A DNA stretch of 64,000 nt from an uncultured Ruminiclostridium sp. (GTDB lineage Bacteria > Bacillota > Clostridia > Oscillospirales > Ruminococcaceae). Positions 16,306-25,422 of the stretch are shown one piece after another. The notes below the pieces were generated by a model. It had not been told where the DNA came from and ran no database searches. It saw nothing but the letters and a program-made list of their open reading frames with translations. Position numbers and translations under genes: made by a program. The number at the start of each line of letters is the position of its first letter. The first letter of the stretch is position 1. The DNA lies in NCBI GenBank assembly GCA_944388385.1, contig CALXIO010000007.1, forward strand, positions 1-64,000, given 5' to 3'.

Positions 16306-18582
16306 TCAGTCGTTACATGAGCAGGATTCTGAGATAATTCTCTTTATTCTTTCATGTCTTACTGTGTCGCCGTGTTCTCTTCTTCCGCATCTGGGGCAAA
16401 CATCACCGATAATGCCTGTGTAACCGCAGCAGGAGTCACGGTCAACGGGGTGGTTAATTGAGCCGTAGCCTATACCTGATTCCTTCATACATCTGATAAC
16501 CTGTTCAAAGGCTTCAAGATTCTTCAGGGGATCGCCGTCAAGCTCTACATAGCTGATATGACCTGCATTTGTAAGCTCGTGATAGGGTGCTTCCAGCTTA
16601 ATCTTCTTGAAGGCATTTATGGGGAAGTATACAGGTACATGGAAGGAGTTGGTGTAGTAATCTCTGTCGGTAACTCCCTCTATCTTGCCGAATCTGTTGC
16701 GGTCGATCTTTACAAATCTGCCGGAAAGACCCTCAGCAGGAGTTGCAAGCAGTGAGAAGTTAAGACCTGTCTTTGCGCTTTCCTCGTCCATTCTTGCTCT
16801 CATACGGCTGATTATTCTGTAGCCTAACTTCTGTGCCTCCTCGCTTTCGCCGTGGTGCTTGCCGATAAGGGCAACAAGGCACTCAGCAAGTCCGATAAAG
16901 CCTACTGATAAGGTACCGTGCTTTAATATCTCCCCTACTGTATCATCGGGGCTTAACTTGTCGGAATCTATCCAGATACCCTGACCCATAAGGAAGGGGA
17001 AATTCTTAACCTTCTTCTGGGACTGGATTTTAAAGCGGTATAAAAGCTGGTCGATAACAAGATTCATTCTGTCCTCAAGCATTTCAAAGAACTTAACAAG
17101 ATCATGTCCTGCAAGTATACCCAGTCTCGGAAGATTTATGGAAGTAAAGGACAGGTTACCTCTGCCGGTTACTATTTCTCTTGAGGGATCGTAATTGTTA
17201 CCGATAACTCTTGTACGACAGCCCATATAAGCAATTTCTGTGTTATAGTCGCCGGGCTTGTAGTATTTTAAGTTAAAGGGTGCATCAATAAATGAGAAGT
17301 TGGGGAATAAACGCTTAGCAGATACTCTGCAGGCGAGCTTGAATAAATCATAGTTAGGCTCACCGGGATTGTAGTTAAGGCCTTCCTTAACCTTAAAGAT
17401 ATGGATGGGGAATATGGGGGTTTCGCCGTTGCCAAGGCCTGCCTCGGTGGCAAGAAGTACATTCTTTATAACCATTCTTCCCTCGGGGGAAACATCTGTA
17501 CCGTAGTTAATTGATGAGAAGGGGGTTTGAGCACCGGCACGGCTGTTCATGGTGTTAAGGTTATGAACAAGTGCCTCCATAGCCTGGAATGTTGCTCTGT
17601 CGGTTTCTGTTTCTGCCTGCTTTTTAGCAAAGGACTGAACTCTGTCTATAATCTCATCTGTAAGGTCAGGACCGATTTCCTTTAAGTAGGGCTTTTCTGC
17701 CTCGCAGTAGTTATTATCATCAGCAAGAACGGGATAAAGCTGCTTTTCGTTCTCCAGCTTCTTCATGTATTCCTTTATCTTATCCTCGGTATTTTCAATA
17801 CCTGCAAGAAACTCCAATGCCTTTGCCACATTCTGTCTGTAGCGGTGCTTGTAGGTCTTTCTTACACCGGGTGCCATAGCGTAGTCAAAGTTGGGAAGTG
17901 ACTGGCCGCCGTGCTGGTCGTTCTGGTTTGACTGAATGGCAATACAAGCAAGTGCCGCATAGCTGGTTATTTCGTTAGGCTCTCTTAAAAAGCCGTGACC
18001 GGTGGAAAAGCCGTTCTTGAAAAGCTTTAACAGGTCTATCTGACAACAGGTGGTGGTAAGAGTAAGGAAGTCAAGGTCATGGATATGTATGTCGCCCTCT
18101 CTGTGAGCCTTTGAATGTTCAGGGGCAAGTACAAACATTTCATTAAACTGCTTTGCACCCTCTGAGCCGTACTTTAACATAGTACCCATGGCTGTGTCGC
18201 CGTCTACGTTTGCATTTTCTCTCTTTATATCACATTCAACAGCCGCCTTAAAGGTAAGATCCTCATAAATCTTCATAAGGCCTGTGTTCATTTCTCTTAT
18301 TCTTGTTCTGTCAGCTCTGTAAAGAATATATGCCTTTGCTGTCTTTGCATGGCCGCTTTCAACAAGCACCTTTTCTACTGCGTCCTGTACCTCCTCTACT
18401 GTGGGTACTACGCCGGGCTTGATATTCTGCTCAATATATTCGCATACCTTTTCTGCGATCTCGGTTGCTTCTACATAGTTGTCGCCGCCTACTGCACGGG
18501 CAGCCTTATATATAGCTTCCGTTATTTTGTCAACATTAAAAGATACTACTCTGCCGTCTCTTTTCTTGATTTTAGTTAACAT
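16306..18582 (-). CDS. nrdD: Class III ribonucleotide reductase without a recognisable glycyl-radical motif
   Basis: This 758-residue protein begins with an ATP-cone (KKRDGRVVSFNVDKITEAI) for allosteric control. The class III barrel follows, with QHGGQSLPNFDYAMAPGVRK, TPFSSINYGTD and MGCRTRVIGN. The zinc-knuckle region near the end (CCGYTGIIGDVCPRCGRRE) is present. Family members then continue to an R-V-x-G-Y-L motif whose Gly carries the radical. Here the protein reads HERIKRIISESCSCND and stops, so Gly is absent and roughly 25-30 residues are missing. The gene is otherwise intact and preceded by NrdR boxes. Radical activity by the usual route seems impossible unless another protein supplies the glycyl segment. 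Confidence 0.88.
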   Translation of the reverse strand: MLTKIKKRDGRVVSFNVDKITEAIYKAARAVGGDNYVEATEIAEKVCEYIEQNIKPGVVPTVEEVQDAVEKVLVESGHAKTAKAYILYRADRTRIREMNTGLMKIYEDLTFKAAVECDIKRENANVDGDTAMGTMLKYGSEGAKQFNEMFVLAPEHSKAHREGDIHIHDLDFLTLTTTCCQIDLLKLFKNGFSTGHGFLREPNEITSYAALACIAIQSNQNDQHGGQSLPNFDYAMAPGVRKTYKHRYRQNVAKALEFLAGIENTEDKIKEYMKKLENEKQLYPVLADDNNYCEAEKPYLKEIGPDLTDEIIDRVQSFAKKQAETETDRATFQAMEALVHNLNTMNSRAGAQTPFSSINYGTDVSPEGRMVIKNVLLATEAGLGNGETPIFPIHIFKVKEGLNYNPGEPNYDLFKLACRVSAKRLFPNFSFIDAPFNLKYYKPGDYNTEIAYMGCRTRVIGNNYDPSREIVTGRGNLSFTSINLPRLGILAGHDLVKFFEMLEDRMNLVIDQLLYRFKIQSQKKVKNFPFLMGQGIWIDSDKLSPDDTVGEILKHGTLSVGFIGLAECLVALIGKHHGESEEAQKLGYRIISRMRARMDEESAKTGLNFSLLATPAEGLSGRFVKIDRNRFGKIEGVTDRDYYTNSFHVPVYFPINAFKKIKLEAPYHELTNAGHISYVELDGDPLKNLEAFEQVIRCMKESGIGYGSINHPVDRDSCCGYTGIIGDVCPRCGRREHGDTVRHERIKRIISESCSCND

Positions 18583-18618
18583 TTTCTTCCTTCCTCCATT
18601 TATAATATTTCCGTGTCA

Positions 18619-18635
18619 CCACTATATATTGTGTT
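18619..18635. promoter_or_regulatory. NrdR box 1 (downstream of the nrdD -10)
   Basis: CCACTATATATTGTGTT closely fits the NrdR consensus (ACACwATATATwGTGT). NrdR represses reductase genes when dATP is high. Confidence 0.7.
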
Positions 18636-18650
18636 TTAGCAGTGTGCACT

Positions 18651-18667
18651 TTATATTATATAGTGTT
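18651..18667. promoter_or_regulatory. NrdR box 2 (overlapping the nrdD promoter)
   Basis: TTATATTATATAGTGTT is a weaker box, in phase with box 1 at 32 bp, the usual tandem spacing of NrdR sites. It overlaps the -10 element. Confidence 0.6.
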
Positions 18668-18683
18668 TGGGCAGGTTTGTCAA
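18655..18683 (-). promoter_or_regulatory. Promoter of nrdD
   Basis: TTGACA (18678-18683), 17 bp and TATAAT (18655-18660) on the minus strand, a full consensus match. Confidence 0.8.
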
Positions 18684-18772
18684 TACAATTTTTAAGAATT
18701 ATTGAATAAAAAACCAAGCTCAATTTTGGCTATTATGCTAATTGACAAAATAACAGGGCATTACAATGGGGT

Positions 18773-19444
18773 TTATGCCCCTATGGAGTTTATTAAATCA
18801 TCTGTAAGCCGGGTGATATTTTCTACTGCCGATACAATTTTACTGTCATTATTGTCCTTTGAAAACAGATTGTTCAGCAATTCAAATATTGCAAACCTTA
18901 TCTCTATATCCCTGTTTTCCTCTGTTCTTTTGCTTTGCTCCTCTGTGTAAAATTCCCCTGCCGCAGGAAGGCACAAGGGCGGAAACATAACGCACCACCA
19001 GTTTTTGCCCTCTGCCCTTCCTATCTCGATACGAACGGCATTATATACCCCTGCAGGAAGGATGTTATTTTCATATCTTCTGGTGGTAAAATATTCCTGT
19101 GATAAGCTGCATTGCACCTTATAGTCATAGCCCCTTGAATAAATAAACTGCTGTGCCGCCTTTTCCATTTCGGAAAGATGTTCGTAAGCTGTTTTTATGG
19201 CTGTATCAAGGCTGTCACAATCTGAAAATATCTCTGTGAATTTCACAAGCATCATATCCCTGAGGTCATATTTAAGGCTCTGATCCTCCTTGCTGTCGGA
19301 ATTTGCAAGTATATGAAGCCTTAATACCTCCCCGGGTACATTTTCGCAGTTATCCGCAAAGGCGGAAAATCCGCTTATTAAAATAGTCGCAAATGCCCCT
19401 ATAAGCATCGCTATGTCCGATAAAAATAATTTAAACCCTGTCAT
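18773..19444 (-). CDS. spoIIR: Stage II sporulation protein R
   Basis: This 223-residue protein has an N-terminal hydrophobic export segment (LSDIAMLIGAFATILISGF) and the conserved stretch VLRLHILANSDSKEDQSLKY. Later come ARG-like GYDYKVQC, LPAGVYNAVRIEIG and WWCVMFPPLC. SpoIIR is secreted from the forespore and triggers SpoIIGA to process pro-sigma-E. It lies 44 bp after nadE and may be co-transcribed with it, besides any forespore promoter. A weak CCAA/TTGG hairpin with a T run near 18705-18730 may end the transcript. Confidence 0.92.
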   Translation of the reverse strand: MTGFKLFLSDIAMLIGAFATILISGFSAFADNCENVPGEVLRLHILANSDSKEDQSLKYDLRDMMLVKFTEIFSDCDSLDTAIKTAYEHLSEMEKAAQQFIYSRGYDYKVQCSLSQEYFTTRRYENNILPAGVYNAVRIEIGRAEGKNWWCVMFPPLCLPAAGEFYTEEQSKRTEENRDIEIRFAIFELLNNLFSKDNNDSKIVSAVENITRLTDDLINSIGA

Positions 19445-19488
19445 ATAAGCTCCTTTCGCTGAAAGAAGTATTGGCAGGGTTTATTGTT

Positions 19489-21390
19489 TTATTCAGTTAT
19501 TTCATCTATTTCCTTTTGCCAGCAGGTGTTCATAGCATCGCTTGGCATTCTCCAGTCGCCTCTCGGGGATAGGGTAACTGAGCCTACCTTAGGTCCGTCA
19601 GGCAGACAGGAGCGTTTAAACTGCTGACTGAAAAATCTGCGGTAGAAGGTTTTAAGCCACTTTAATATAGTAGCATTGTCATATTCCCCGTTAAAGGCAT
19701 ATTTTGCAAGGCGGTATACCTTCCTTGGAGAATATCCCCATCTGATACCATTATATAAGAAGAAATCATGAAGCTCGTAGGGGCCCACAAGGTCCTCTGT
19801 CTTCTGGGAAATTTCTCCGTTTTTTGCAGGGAGTAATTCCGGACTTACCGGGGTATCAAGTATATCGGTAAGGGCTTCTTTAAGTAAAGCATTTTCCGAT
19901 ACATCACAGTAATATTTAACAAGGTGTCTTATAAGGGTCTTAGGTACTGAGCAGTTTACACCGTACATGGACATATGATCCCCGTTGTAGGTTGCCCAGC
20001 CTAAAGCCAATTCGGATAAATCCCCTGTGCCTATTACAAGTCCGCCGGTCTGGTTTGCTATATTCATAAGAACCTGAGTTCTTTCCCTTGCCTGACCGTT
20101 TTCATAAACCACGCTTAAATCATCCATGCTATGGCCTATATCCTTAAAATGCTGTTTTACACTGTCGGAAATATCCACACATCTTAAAGTAACACCAAGA
20201 GCCTCGCACAGCTTTTCTGCGTTGGTCTTTGTTCTTTTTGTAGTGCCGAAGCAAGGCATAGTAACCGCCACCACATCAGTTGCAGGACGGGAAAGAAGCC
20301 TCATGGCATCCACGGTAACAAGAAGTGCAAGACAGCTGTCAAGTCCGCCGGAAATACCTATTACAGCGGTTTTGGAATAAGTGTGCTGTATGCGTTTTTT
20401 AAGTCCGTGACTTTGCATTGATAAAATAAGCTCACATCTGCTGTCCTTTTCATCCTTTGAGTAAGGAATAAAGGGGGTGCGGGATACAAACCTTGTTAAA
20501 TCGGTATGGCATAATTCCATATCGAAATATACCCGCCTGCTGTTATCATCATTTGTAAAGGTGGTGTTCTTTCTTCTTTCAAAGGCAAGCTTCTTAACAT
20601 CAATTTCCGATACGGCGCACTCATTGGCAAAAAGTCTGCTTTCGGCTAAGGTGATACCATTTTCGCATATTAAGTTATGGCCGCTGAATACTAAGTCCTG
20701 GGTGGATTCTCCCTCCCCTGCTGAGGCATATACATAACCGCTTATAAGCCTTGCGGACTGGTTTTCCGCAAGAGCCTTTCTGTATTCTGCCTTGCCGGTC
20801 ATTTCATTACTTGCGGAAAGGTTAAGTATAATATTAGCCCCTTTAAGAGCAAGTAATGATGATGGGGGAACAGGCGCCCATAAGTCCTCGCACAATTCCA
20901 CACCGAAGGTAAATTCGGGCAGCTGTTTGCAACAGAAAATAATATCCTTGCCAAAGGGGATATTATCATCCGTTTCGACGGTACCGCCCTCCCAGGGGGT
21001 AAAATGGCGCATTTCGTAAAACTCGTTATAATTGGGTAAATTCTGCTTTGGCACTATACCGAGTATCTCACCCTTATAAAGCACCGCCGCTATATTATAC
21101 AGCTTGCTTTTGTATCTGTAGGGCAGTCCTATGACGGTTATCATGGATAAGGCTCTTAATCTGTCCCTTATCTCATAAAGAGCGTCAAGGGCGCTGTCAA
21201 GAAGCGTGCTTTGGAAAAACAGATCCTGACAGGTATAGCCTGTGATACACAGCTCCGGGAATACCGCCAGCCTTACACCCTTTTCATAAAGCTCAAAAGC
21301 CCTTTTTATAATCATCTCTTTATTATAGTCGCAGTCCGCTGTTTTTATTTCCACAGTGGCGGCGGCAACCTTAATAAATCCGTCCTTCAT
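19489..21390 (-). CDS. nadE: Glutamine-dependent NAD synthetase
   Basis: This 633-residue two-domain enzyme has an N-terminal nitrilase-type glutaminase with catalytic Glu (AVFPELCITGY), Lys (VPKQNLPNYNEF) and Cys (GVELCEDLW). The synthetase domain has the PP-loop GISGGLDSCLALL and GTGDLSELALGWATYNGDHM. It amidates nicotinic acid adenine dinucleotide with glutamine to make NAD. The start follows the lipase-like gene by 15 bp, so the two probably form one transcript. Confidence 0.95.
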   Translation of the reverse strand: MKDGFIKVAAATVEIKTADCDYNKEMIIKRAFELYEKGVRLAVFPELCITGYTCQDLFFQSTLLDSALDALYEIRDRLRALSMITVIGLPYRYKSKLYNIAAVLYKGEILGIVPKQNLPNYNEFYEMRHFTPWEGGTVETDDNIPFGKDIIFCCKQLPEFTFGVELCEDLWAPVPPSSLLALKGANIILNLSASNEMTGKAEYRKALAENQSARLISGYVYASAGEGESTQDLVFSGHNLICENGITLAESRLFANECAVSEIDVKKLAFERRKNTTFTNDDNSRRVYFDMELCHTDLTRFVSRTPFIPYSKDEKDSRCELILSMQSHGLKKRIQHTYSKTAVIGISGGLDSCLALLVTVDAMRLLSRPATDVVAVTMPCFGTTKRTKTNAEKLCEALGVTLRCVDISDSVKQHFKDIGHSMDDLSVVYENGQARERTQVLMNIANQTGGLVIGTGDLSELALGWATYNGDHMSMYGVNCSVPKTLIRHLVKYYCDVSENALLKEALTDILDTPVSPELLPAKNGEISQKTEDLVGPYELHDFFLYNGIRWGYSPRKVYRLAKYAFNGEYDNATILKWLKTFYRRFFSQQFKRSCLPDGPKVGSVTLSPRGDWRMPSDAMNTCWQKEIDEITE

Positions 21391-21405
21391 ACTGCCTCCG
21401 AAAAA

Positions 21406-22362
21406 TTAAAATTCGTAATTTCCTGTATGTCCGCTGAGCTTTCTTTCAATCCAGCAAAGAATATCGTCAAAAACAATTTCCTTCATGGTTTCATTTACAA
21501 GCTCATGTCTTGCGTCATGATATAGCTTTATATCCACATTACAGCCTGCGTTGATGAGCTTAGTGTATACATTTATAACACCTCTGCCGTATCCGCCCAC
21601 CGGATCTCCTGTGCCTGCCACAAAGAAGGTGGGTAATTCCTTGGGGAATTTCTGTACCCATTCATTTGAGGATACACGCCTTAAAAGTGTGGTGAGATCC
21701 ACAAAGCCTGAGGCTGTAAATATAAAGTTTGTCTTTTTATCGTCTATATATTTCTTTACTATTTCTTCATCGTGGGTAAGCCAGTCAAAAACCGTCTTGC
21801 TGTTAGGTATTCTGTCATTGTAAAGACCAAATACAAGGGTATTGAGCTTTTCACTTCTGAAGAGTTCACCCTTAACAGAAACCACAGATCTTGCGGCTCT
21901 GACACCTATCTCGGATAATGCCTTATCATCACCTGTGCCCATAATTACAGCACAATCCGCCTCCTGGGGAAAACGGGTAATATAAAGTCTTGCTATAAAG
22001 CTACCCATACTGTGACCTAAAAGCACAAAGGGTAATGAGGGATATTTCTGCTTAATAATAAGTGTAAGACGGTGTACGTCATTTACAAGATGGCTCCAGC
22101 CATCCTTGGGTGAAAAATAACCTAAGTCATCATCACTTTTTACGCTGTTGCCGTGTCCGATATGGTCATTTCCGCAAACTATAAAACCATGGGAGGTAAG
22201 AAAGTCTGCAAAATGCTCGTATCTTTCGATATACTCACACATACCGTGTGAGATCTGAATAATTCCCTTGGGGGTTGAATTTTCCGGTACATAAATGTAA
22301 TATGCGCATCTGTCCTGATTATTTGATGAATCAAAAAATCCGGTGAGCTTTGTAAATGCCAT
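21406..22362 (-). CDS. Alpha/beta hydrolase, monoacylglycerol-lipase-like
   Basis: This 318-residue cytoplasmic protein has an oxyanion region (IQISHGMCEYIERYEHFADF), GNDHIGHG, a nucleophile elbow VLLGHSMGSFIARLY (Ser), an acid near AGTGDPVGGYG, and a terminal His in YHDARHELVNE. This order fits serine aminopeptidase S33/monoacylglycerol lipases. The natural substrate is unknown. It is first in a probable operon with nadE and perhaps spoIIR. Confidence 0.82.
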   Translation of the reverse strand: MAFTKLTGFFDSSNNQDRCAYYIYVPENSTPKGIIQISHGMCEYIERYEHFADFLTSHGFIVCGNDHIGHGNSVKSDDDLGYFSPKDGWSHLVNDVHRLTLIIKQKYPSLPFVLLGHSMGSFIARLYITRFPQEADCAVIMGTGDDKALSEIGVRAARSVVSVKGELFRSEKLNTLVFGLYNDRIPNSKTVFDWLTHDEEIVKKYIDDKKTNFIFTASGFVDLTTLLRRVSSNEWVQKFPKELPTFFVAGTGDPVGGYGRGVINVYTKLINAGCNVDIKLYHDARHELVNETMKEIVFDDILCWIERKLSGHTGNYEF

Positions 22363-22403
22363 GATAGTTCCTCCTTTGGAAATATAATTTTTCTGTCTTA
22401 TTT

Positions 22404-22432
22404 ATTATAGCAGATTGATAATTAAATATCAA
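22404..22432 (-). promoter_or_regulatory. Promoter of the lipase-nadE operon
   Basis: TTGATA (22427-22432), 17 bp and TATAAT (22404-22409) on the minus strand. Confidence 0.7.
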
Positions 22433-22442
22433 GTAAAAATAA

Positions 22443-22467
22443 AAAATGCCCCTTCAGGGAGCATTTT
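22443..22467 (-). terminator. Terminator after the second Thr-rich lipoprotein
   Basis: AAAATGCTCCC and GGGGCATTTT pair on the minus strand and are followed by T runs. Confidence 0.75.
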
Positions 22468-22474
22468 AAATATA

Positions 22475-23374
22475 CTATACTGTTGTAACCGGCTTTGGGG
22501 TAGTTGTGGTAGTGGGCTTTGGGGTCTGGGTGGTGGGATTTTCGGTGCCTGTTTGGGCTACGGTATGGCTGTCATAAAAGTGGAAAAATTCTATATAGGT
22601 TAGCTTAGTACCGCAGGAATAACAGCCGTATTCAAACACATAAGCCTTTTCATTACTTACCCAGGGGTTATGGCTGTATGCCTTTATTCTTCCCTTTTCG
22701 TCCACTCCTGCATAAATCATGGTATGTATCATAAGGCCTTCCCCGGGACAATAGATAAAAATAACATCTCCGGGCTTGGCGTATGGGGGTGGAGTTGCTG
22801 TATGGTCAGCGTTAATGTATACCTTTTTCATTATTCCTGCGTTGCTGTCTTTTAACCGCATGAACATTTGTGTGGAACTGGTGTAGTATACATTTTCAAT
22901 GCCCCCGAATTTAAGGCATCTGGAGGTAAACTCCGCACAAAGTATTGTGGGGAATCCCTTGTTCCAGTTCTTCTCGGCATATTCCATCGCTCTGTCCCTG
23001 TCAAGCTTTCCCTCTACGGGAATTGGCGGCTGGGTGGTAGCTGTTGGCTTTGGTGTTGTGGTAGTGGTGGGTTTAGGTGTAGCGGTAGCTGTGGGTGTGG
23101 CGGTAATAACCGGTGCCGGGGCGGTAGCTGTACTTTGTGCCGGGGTGGTGGTTGTAGTTTGTGCCGGGGCGGTGGTTGTGGTCTGTGCCGGGGCGGTGGT
23201 TGTGGTATCATCCGTGGTGGTTACCGGTAAAGTCTGTGTTGTGGACTGGGGTGATGTGGTTTGCTCATAAGTGGGCTGCTGGCTTGTTCCGGGGATTATT
23301 ATAATTTTGGAATCACAGGAAGTAAGCAATATCACCACAGACAGCAAAAACGGCAATATATATAATCTTTTCAT
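22475..23374 (-). CDS. Thr-rich lipoprotein with an amidase-like domain
   Basis: This 299-residue protein has a lipobox (VVILLTSC). A linker of Thr/Pro/Ala with repeated APAQTTTT units follows (about 35-120), then a domain with RAMEYAEKNWNKGF, ILCAEFTSRCLKFGG, PGDVIFIYC, GLMIHTMIYAG and YSHNPWVS. The Cys-first, His-later layout resembles putative amidase or NlpC/P60-related wall enzymes. A second Thr/Pro tail ends the protein without a sorting motif. The linker DNA is a degenerate microsatellite, so its length may vary between strains. Confidence 0.7.
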   Translation of the reverse strand: MKRLYILPFLLSVVILLTSCDSKIIIIPGTSQQPTYEQTTSPQSTTQTLPVTTTDDTTTTAPAQTTTTAPAQTTTTTPAQSTATAPAPVITATPTATATPKPTTTTTPKPTATTQPPIPVEGKLDRDRAMEYAEKNWNKGFPTILCAEFTSRCLKFGGIENVYYTSSTQMFMRLKDSNAGIMKKVYINADHTATPPPYAKPGDVIFIYCPGEGLMIHTMIYAGVDEKGRIKAYSHNPWVSNEKAYVFEYGCYSCGTKLTYIEFFHFYDSHTVAQTGTENPTTQTPKPTTTTTPKPVTTV

Positions 23375-23464
23375 GATGTCCTCGATTTATAAAAAACTAT
23401 CAAGCCACATTATAGCAAATTTTACCGCAAAAATCAACATAAATCGCCGAAATATATAAAAAAT

Positions 23465-23488
23465 AAAGCCGGGATTTTACCCGGCTTT
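23465..23488 (-). terminator. Terminator after galM
   Basis: AAAGCCGGG/CCCGGCTTT hairpin with A/T flanks. Confidence 0.85.
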
Positions 23489-23500
23489 GATTATTTTAAA

Positions 23501-24529
23501 TTACTTTACTGAAAAAGCATACTTTGTTGTAAAGCAGTATTTTTCCCCTGCCTTATATACGCAGGAGGGCTTGAACTGGGGCTTGTTGGGTGTATCGGGA
23601 CAATACTGGCTTTCAAGGCAGAAGCCCTGATTTTTAGCCATTATGCTTCCCTGCTTGCCTGTTTCACCGGATAAGCCTCCGCCGATATAAAACTGAATAG
23701 CAGGCTTGTCGGTGTATACTGTCATAACTATACCGCAGGTGGGCTCAAATACCTGAGCTGCCTTTCTCATTTCGATAGTTTCACCTAAAACATAGTTATG
23801 GTCATAACCGCCCGGGAGCTTGCCGTTTTCCATATCCTCGCCTATTCTCTTAGGTGAAGTAAAGTCAAAGGCTGTGCCCTTTACATCAGCTATTTCACCT
23901 GTGGGGATAAGTAATTCATCAACAGGGGTATACTTATCAGCAAGGATATTTACAATGTGATTTAATACCTTATCTGCATCATAGCCTGCAAGATTGAAAT
24001 AAGTGTGGTTAGTGAAGTTCATGATAGTGTCCTTGTCACTGACTGCCTCGTACTTGATTTCAACTGCATTTTCTGTAAGAGTATATGTAACATCAAGAGT
24101 AAGTGTGCCGGGATAGTTTTCTTCACCGTCAACACTTGTATAGGAGAAGGTAACAAAATTATCACCTGTTGCCTTAACATCCCATACCTTCTTATTATAG
24201 CCTACATCGCCGCCGTGAAGGTGATTTACTTCGTTGTCGTTCTTTGCAAGTTGATATTCTGTGCCGTTTAATGTGAACTTAGCGCCGCCGATACGGTTTG
24301 CGTATCTGCCGATAAGCGCACCCTGACAAGAAGTGCCGTTTACATAGCCCTCAAGTGTGTCATAGCCAAGGGCAACATCCTTTATTTCACCGTTCTTATC
24401 GGGAACTAAAAGATTTACCAGCGCACCGCCGTAGTTAGTAAAGGAAACTGTCAGCTTTCCGTTTGTAAGTGTTATAAGGTAACATTCCTTACCGTCATAG
24501 CTACCCCATACCTTTTTTTCAATACTCAT
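23501..24529 (-). CDS. galM: Aldose 1-epimerase (mutarotase)
   Basis: This 342-residue protein has TNYGGALVNLLVPDK, GRYANRIGGAKF, the catalytic His regions LHGGDVGYNKKVW and NFTNHTYFNLAG, GGYDHNYVLG, and a C-terminal Glu in FCLESQYCPD. It interconverts alpha and beta anomers of aldoses in the cytoplasm, usually feeding galactose or glucose use. It stands alone between its own terminator and the sigma-factor gene. Confidence 0.93.
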   Translation of the reverse strand: MSIEKKVWGSYDGKECYLITLTNGKLTVSFTNYGGALVNLLVPDKNGEIKDVALGYDTLEGYVNGTSCQGALIGRYANRIGGAKFTLNGTEYQLAKNDNEVNHLHGGDVGYNKKVWDVKATGDNFVTFSYTSVDGEENYPGTLTLDVTYTLTENAVEIKYEAVSDKDTIMNFTNHTYFNLAGYDADKVLNHIVNILADKYTPVDELLIPTGEIADVKGTAFDFTSPKRIGEDMENGKLPGGYDHNYVLGETIEMRKAAQVFEPTCGIVMTVYTDKPAIQFYIGGGLSGETGKQGSIMAKNQGFCLESQYCPDTPNKPQFKPSCVYKAGEKYCFTTKYAFSVK

Positions 24530-24643
24530 GATTTATTACCTTCCAATATATATTCAGGACCTGCCTGTATCTTTTATTTTAACACATTATCTTCTGTTTG
24601 TAAACACCGAAAATCAATATTTTTATATTTAAAAATAAAAAAA

Positions 24644-24663
24644 TTGACCGCCGGGGCGATCAA
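24644..24663 (-). terminator. Terminator overlapping the sigma-factor stop
   Basis: TTGATCGCC and GCGGTCAA pair on the minus strand and are followed by seven T. The stem begins in the last codons. Confidence 0.75.
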
Positions 24664-25184
24664 TCCTTGTTAAACTGCTGCTTTAGTCTTTCCTTTATGC
24701 GGTGGTGACGCTGTCTTACCGCTTCATAGGAAATATTCATAATCGTTGCTATCTCTTTAAGAGAATAGCCGTACTTTATGTAAAGGGTTATAAGCCTTAT
24801 GTCATCCTCCGGTAATTCGGTAAGTATCTCCGCCATTATGGAGGTATCGCTGTTTTCGTACAGCTTCTGATCGTTAATATCAAACTCCTCTGTTATCTCC
24901 TCGGTGGCTATTTCCCTTTTACCCTCCCTTAATTTATCAAGGGCTGTATTCTTAACGGCGGTCATAAGGTATGCCTTCATTGATAATTCCTTATCAAAAA
25001 CAAGCTCATCTGCATGATTTATAACCTTTACAAAGGTATCATGCACCGCATCCTCAGCATCCTGCTTTCTTTTCAGAATACTGTAGTCTATGGCAAGCAT
25101 CTGCCTTTCATAGGTATCATACATCTGAGAAACCAGAATATTATACTCCTCCAGCTCCTGTGATGATAAATCTGTTAATGTCAT
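24660..25184 (-). CDS. Sigma-70 family (ECF-like) RNA polymerase sigma factor
   Basis: The chosen start, ATG 25184, has AGGAG seven bases upstream; a TTG extension to 25223 is less likely. The 174-residue protein has region 2 (QDAEDAVHDTFVKVINHADE, then MKAYLMTAVKNTALDKLRE) and region 4 (LPEDDIRLITLYIKYGYSLKEIA and a YEAVRQRHHRIKERLKQ recognition helix). No anti-sigma gene is adjacent, so the signal and regulon are unknown. Bases 25185-25390 upstream are AT-rich and hold no gene. Confidence 0.85.
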   Translation of the reverse strand: MTLTDLSSQELEEYNILVSQMYDTYERQMLAIDYSILKRKQDAEDAVHDTFVKVINHADELVFDKELSMKAYLMTAVKNTALDKLREGKREIATEEITEEFDINDQKLYENSDTSIMAEILTELPEDDIRLITLYIKYGYSLKEIATIMNISYEAVRQRHHRIKERLKQQFNKD

Positions 25185-25393
25185 AATCCACTCCTGATCC
25201 TGATTATATTTCCCTAAAGTCAAAGATTATAAAGCTATAAATACTTTACAAGATATATTATACGATAAAATATCTATAATTTCAGGGCTTATACTAAATA
25301 TTTTTAACCATTCAGGTAAATTTTGCAAATAATTTTATATAAACAGGCAAGATTATGATATTCAAGATGTTTAATTTCAGTATAACAATAAAA

Positions 25394-25414
25394 AAGCCCC
25401 CTTTTCGGGGGCTT
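25394..25414 (-). terminator. Terminator after lysA
   Basis: AAGCCCCC/GGGGGCTT hairpin with a downstream T run. Confidence 0.85.
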
Positions 25415-25422
25415 ATTATTGC

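Noticed and set aside
22868..23270. Gly/Cys/Val-rich plus-strand ORFs
   Set aside because: They are the reverse strand of the Thr/Pro linker of the lipoprotein gene.
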